DNA of 64,000 bases from Trinickia sp. Y13 (lineage in GTDB: Bacteria > Pseudomonadota > Gammaproteobacteria > Burkholderiales > Burkholderiaceae). Under the pieces are notes generated by a model. It saw nothing but the letters and a program-made list of their open reading frames with translations. It had not been told where the DNA came from and searched no databases. A program made the position numbers and the translations under genes. The stretch lies in the NCBI RefSeq assembly GCF_029522115.1, contig NZ_JAKWFK010000016.1, positions 62,001-126,000 of the forward strand, given 5' to 3'. Positions 63,547 through 64,000 of the stretch are shown here, one piece after another (position 1 is the stretch's first letter; each line of letters starts with the position of its first letter).

Positions 63547-64000
63547 TCCCGCGATGGTCATCCGTTCGATCAACACCGAACCGGTCTGCTTGGTGCCTCG
63601 CACGATCGAATCGGCGCCGATTGCGACGATATGATTGAACATCTCCTGCAGCGTACCGGCGACGGTGATCTCCTCGACGGCATACTGGATCTCCCCGTTC
63701 TCGACCCAAAAGCCGGACGCGCCGCGCGAATAATCGCCGGTGACGTAATTGACGCCCTGCCCCATCAGCTCGGTCAGCAAAAGCCCCGTTCCGAGCTTCT
63801 TGAGCATTGCCTTGAAGTCGTCTTCAGGCCGCGTCTCGCTGCTAGTGAGCGTGAGGTTGTGCGAGCCGCCGGCGTTGCCGGTCGTCTGCATGCCCAGCTT
63901 GCGAGCCGAATAAGTGGACAGGAAGTACCCCTCCACGACGCCGTCCTTCACCACCGAGCGCTGTTTCGTGCGCACGCCTTCTTCGTCGAACGGCGCGCTG
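63541..64000 (-). CDS. pmbA: metalloprotease PmbA (TldE), C-terminal part
   Basis: Partner subunit of the TldD/TldE (PmbA) peptidase, which trims peptides such as microcin precursors and CcdA. About 153 codons are present; the 5' part lies beyond the right edge. Family segments are FDEEGVRTKQ at the edge, GYFLSTYSARKLGMQTTGNAGGSHN (split here by the family's Gly-rich turn), LLLTELMGQGVN and DYSRGASGFWVENGEI. TldE lacks the zinc motif of TldD, as seen here. Confidence 0.93.
   Translation of the reverse strand, partial: SAPFDEEGVRTKQRSVVKDGVVEGYFLSTYSARKLGMQTTGNAGGSHNLTLTSSETRPEDDFKAMLKKLGTGLLLTELMGQGVNYVTGDYSRGASGFWVENGEIQYAVEEITVAGTLQEMFNHIVAIGADSIVRGTKQTGSVLIERMTIAGQ

Overview
The window reads as a high-GC betaproteobacterial chromosome of the Burkholderiaceae (Burkholderia, Paraburkholderia or Trinickia type). 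The grounds are the conserved order yceD-rpmF-plsX-fabH-fabD-fabG-acpP-fabF, the order rluC-rne-moaA-mobA-moeA, an RNase E with a very long Arg/Glu-rich tail, and strongly G/C-biased third codon positions. The genus is an inference from gene order; no rRNA lies in the window.

Layout. 1-6.5 kb: fatty-acid and phospholipid synthesis operon on the minus strand, led by yceD and rpmF. 6.6-11.2 kb: maf and an RsmI-like methylase on plus; an rluC-HAD phosphatase-Rieske-sppA operon on minus. 11.2-19.2 kb: rne with a long leader, then molybdenum-cofactor genes moaA, mobA, moeA, a small membrane protein and a GNAT acetyltransferase. 19.3-25.3 kb (minus): nhaD-type antiporter, 2-hydroxyacid dehydrogenase, rmuC, an orphan lutC and pncB. 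25.4-34.5 kb: fdxA, two identical tRNA-Asn genes with a good sigma-70 promoter, creA, an AraC regulator, azlCD, a UvrD-type helicase, an S4 protein and a MATE transporter.

34.6-44.9 kb is an accessory stretch with more A/T-rich codons. It holds (a) a translationally coupled pair: a 956-residue multidomain protein with cell-wall-hydrolase-like features and a secreted SH3-domain partner, arranged like a toxin and its immunity protein; (b) clsC-like and fumC genes; (c) a tandem pair of related membrane proteins next to a 68-codon remnant that resembles the C-terminal tail of type VI effectors.

45-52.8 kb: a thioesterase, a GlxA-type regulator with an MFS transporter, a small lipoprotein, an ArsR-type regulator, a FecR/DUF6600-type surface protein with a 39-bp tandem repeat, and thyA.

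52.9-62.8 kb is the most interesting part: a seven-gene cluster that looks like a divergent functional-amyloid (Fap) system. It has three small exported proteins, a large Ser/Gly/Gln-rich repeat protein, a periplasmic C39 peptidase (FapD-like), a second repeat protein and a coiled-coil outer-membrane barrel (FapF-like). Two related VpsR-like sigma-54 activators flank it. A near-consensus sigma-54 promoter and a perfect 18-bp palindrome lie in front of its first gene. Three of the small proteins share a (D/S)D-x-x-L-x4-G motif that resembles C39 processing sites. The cluster sits between thyA and folA. The window ends in pmbA (tldE).
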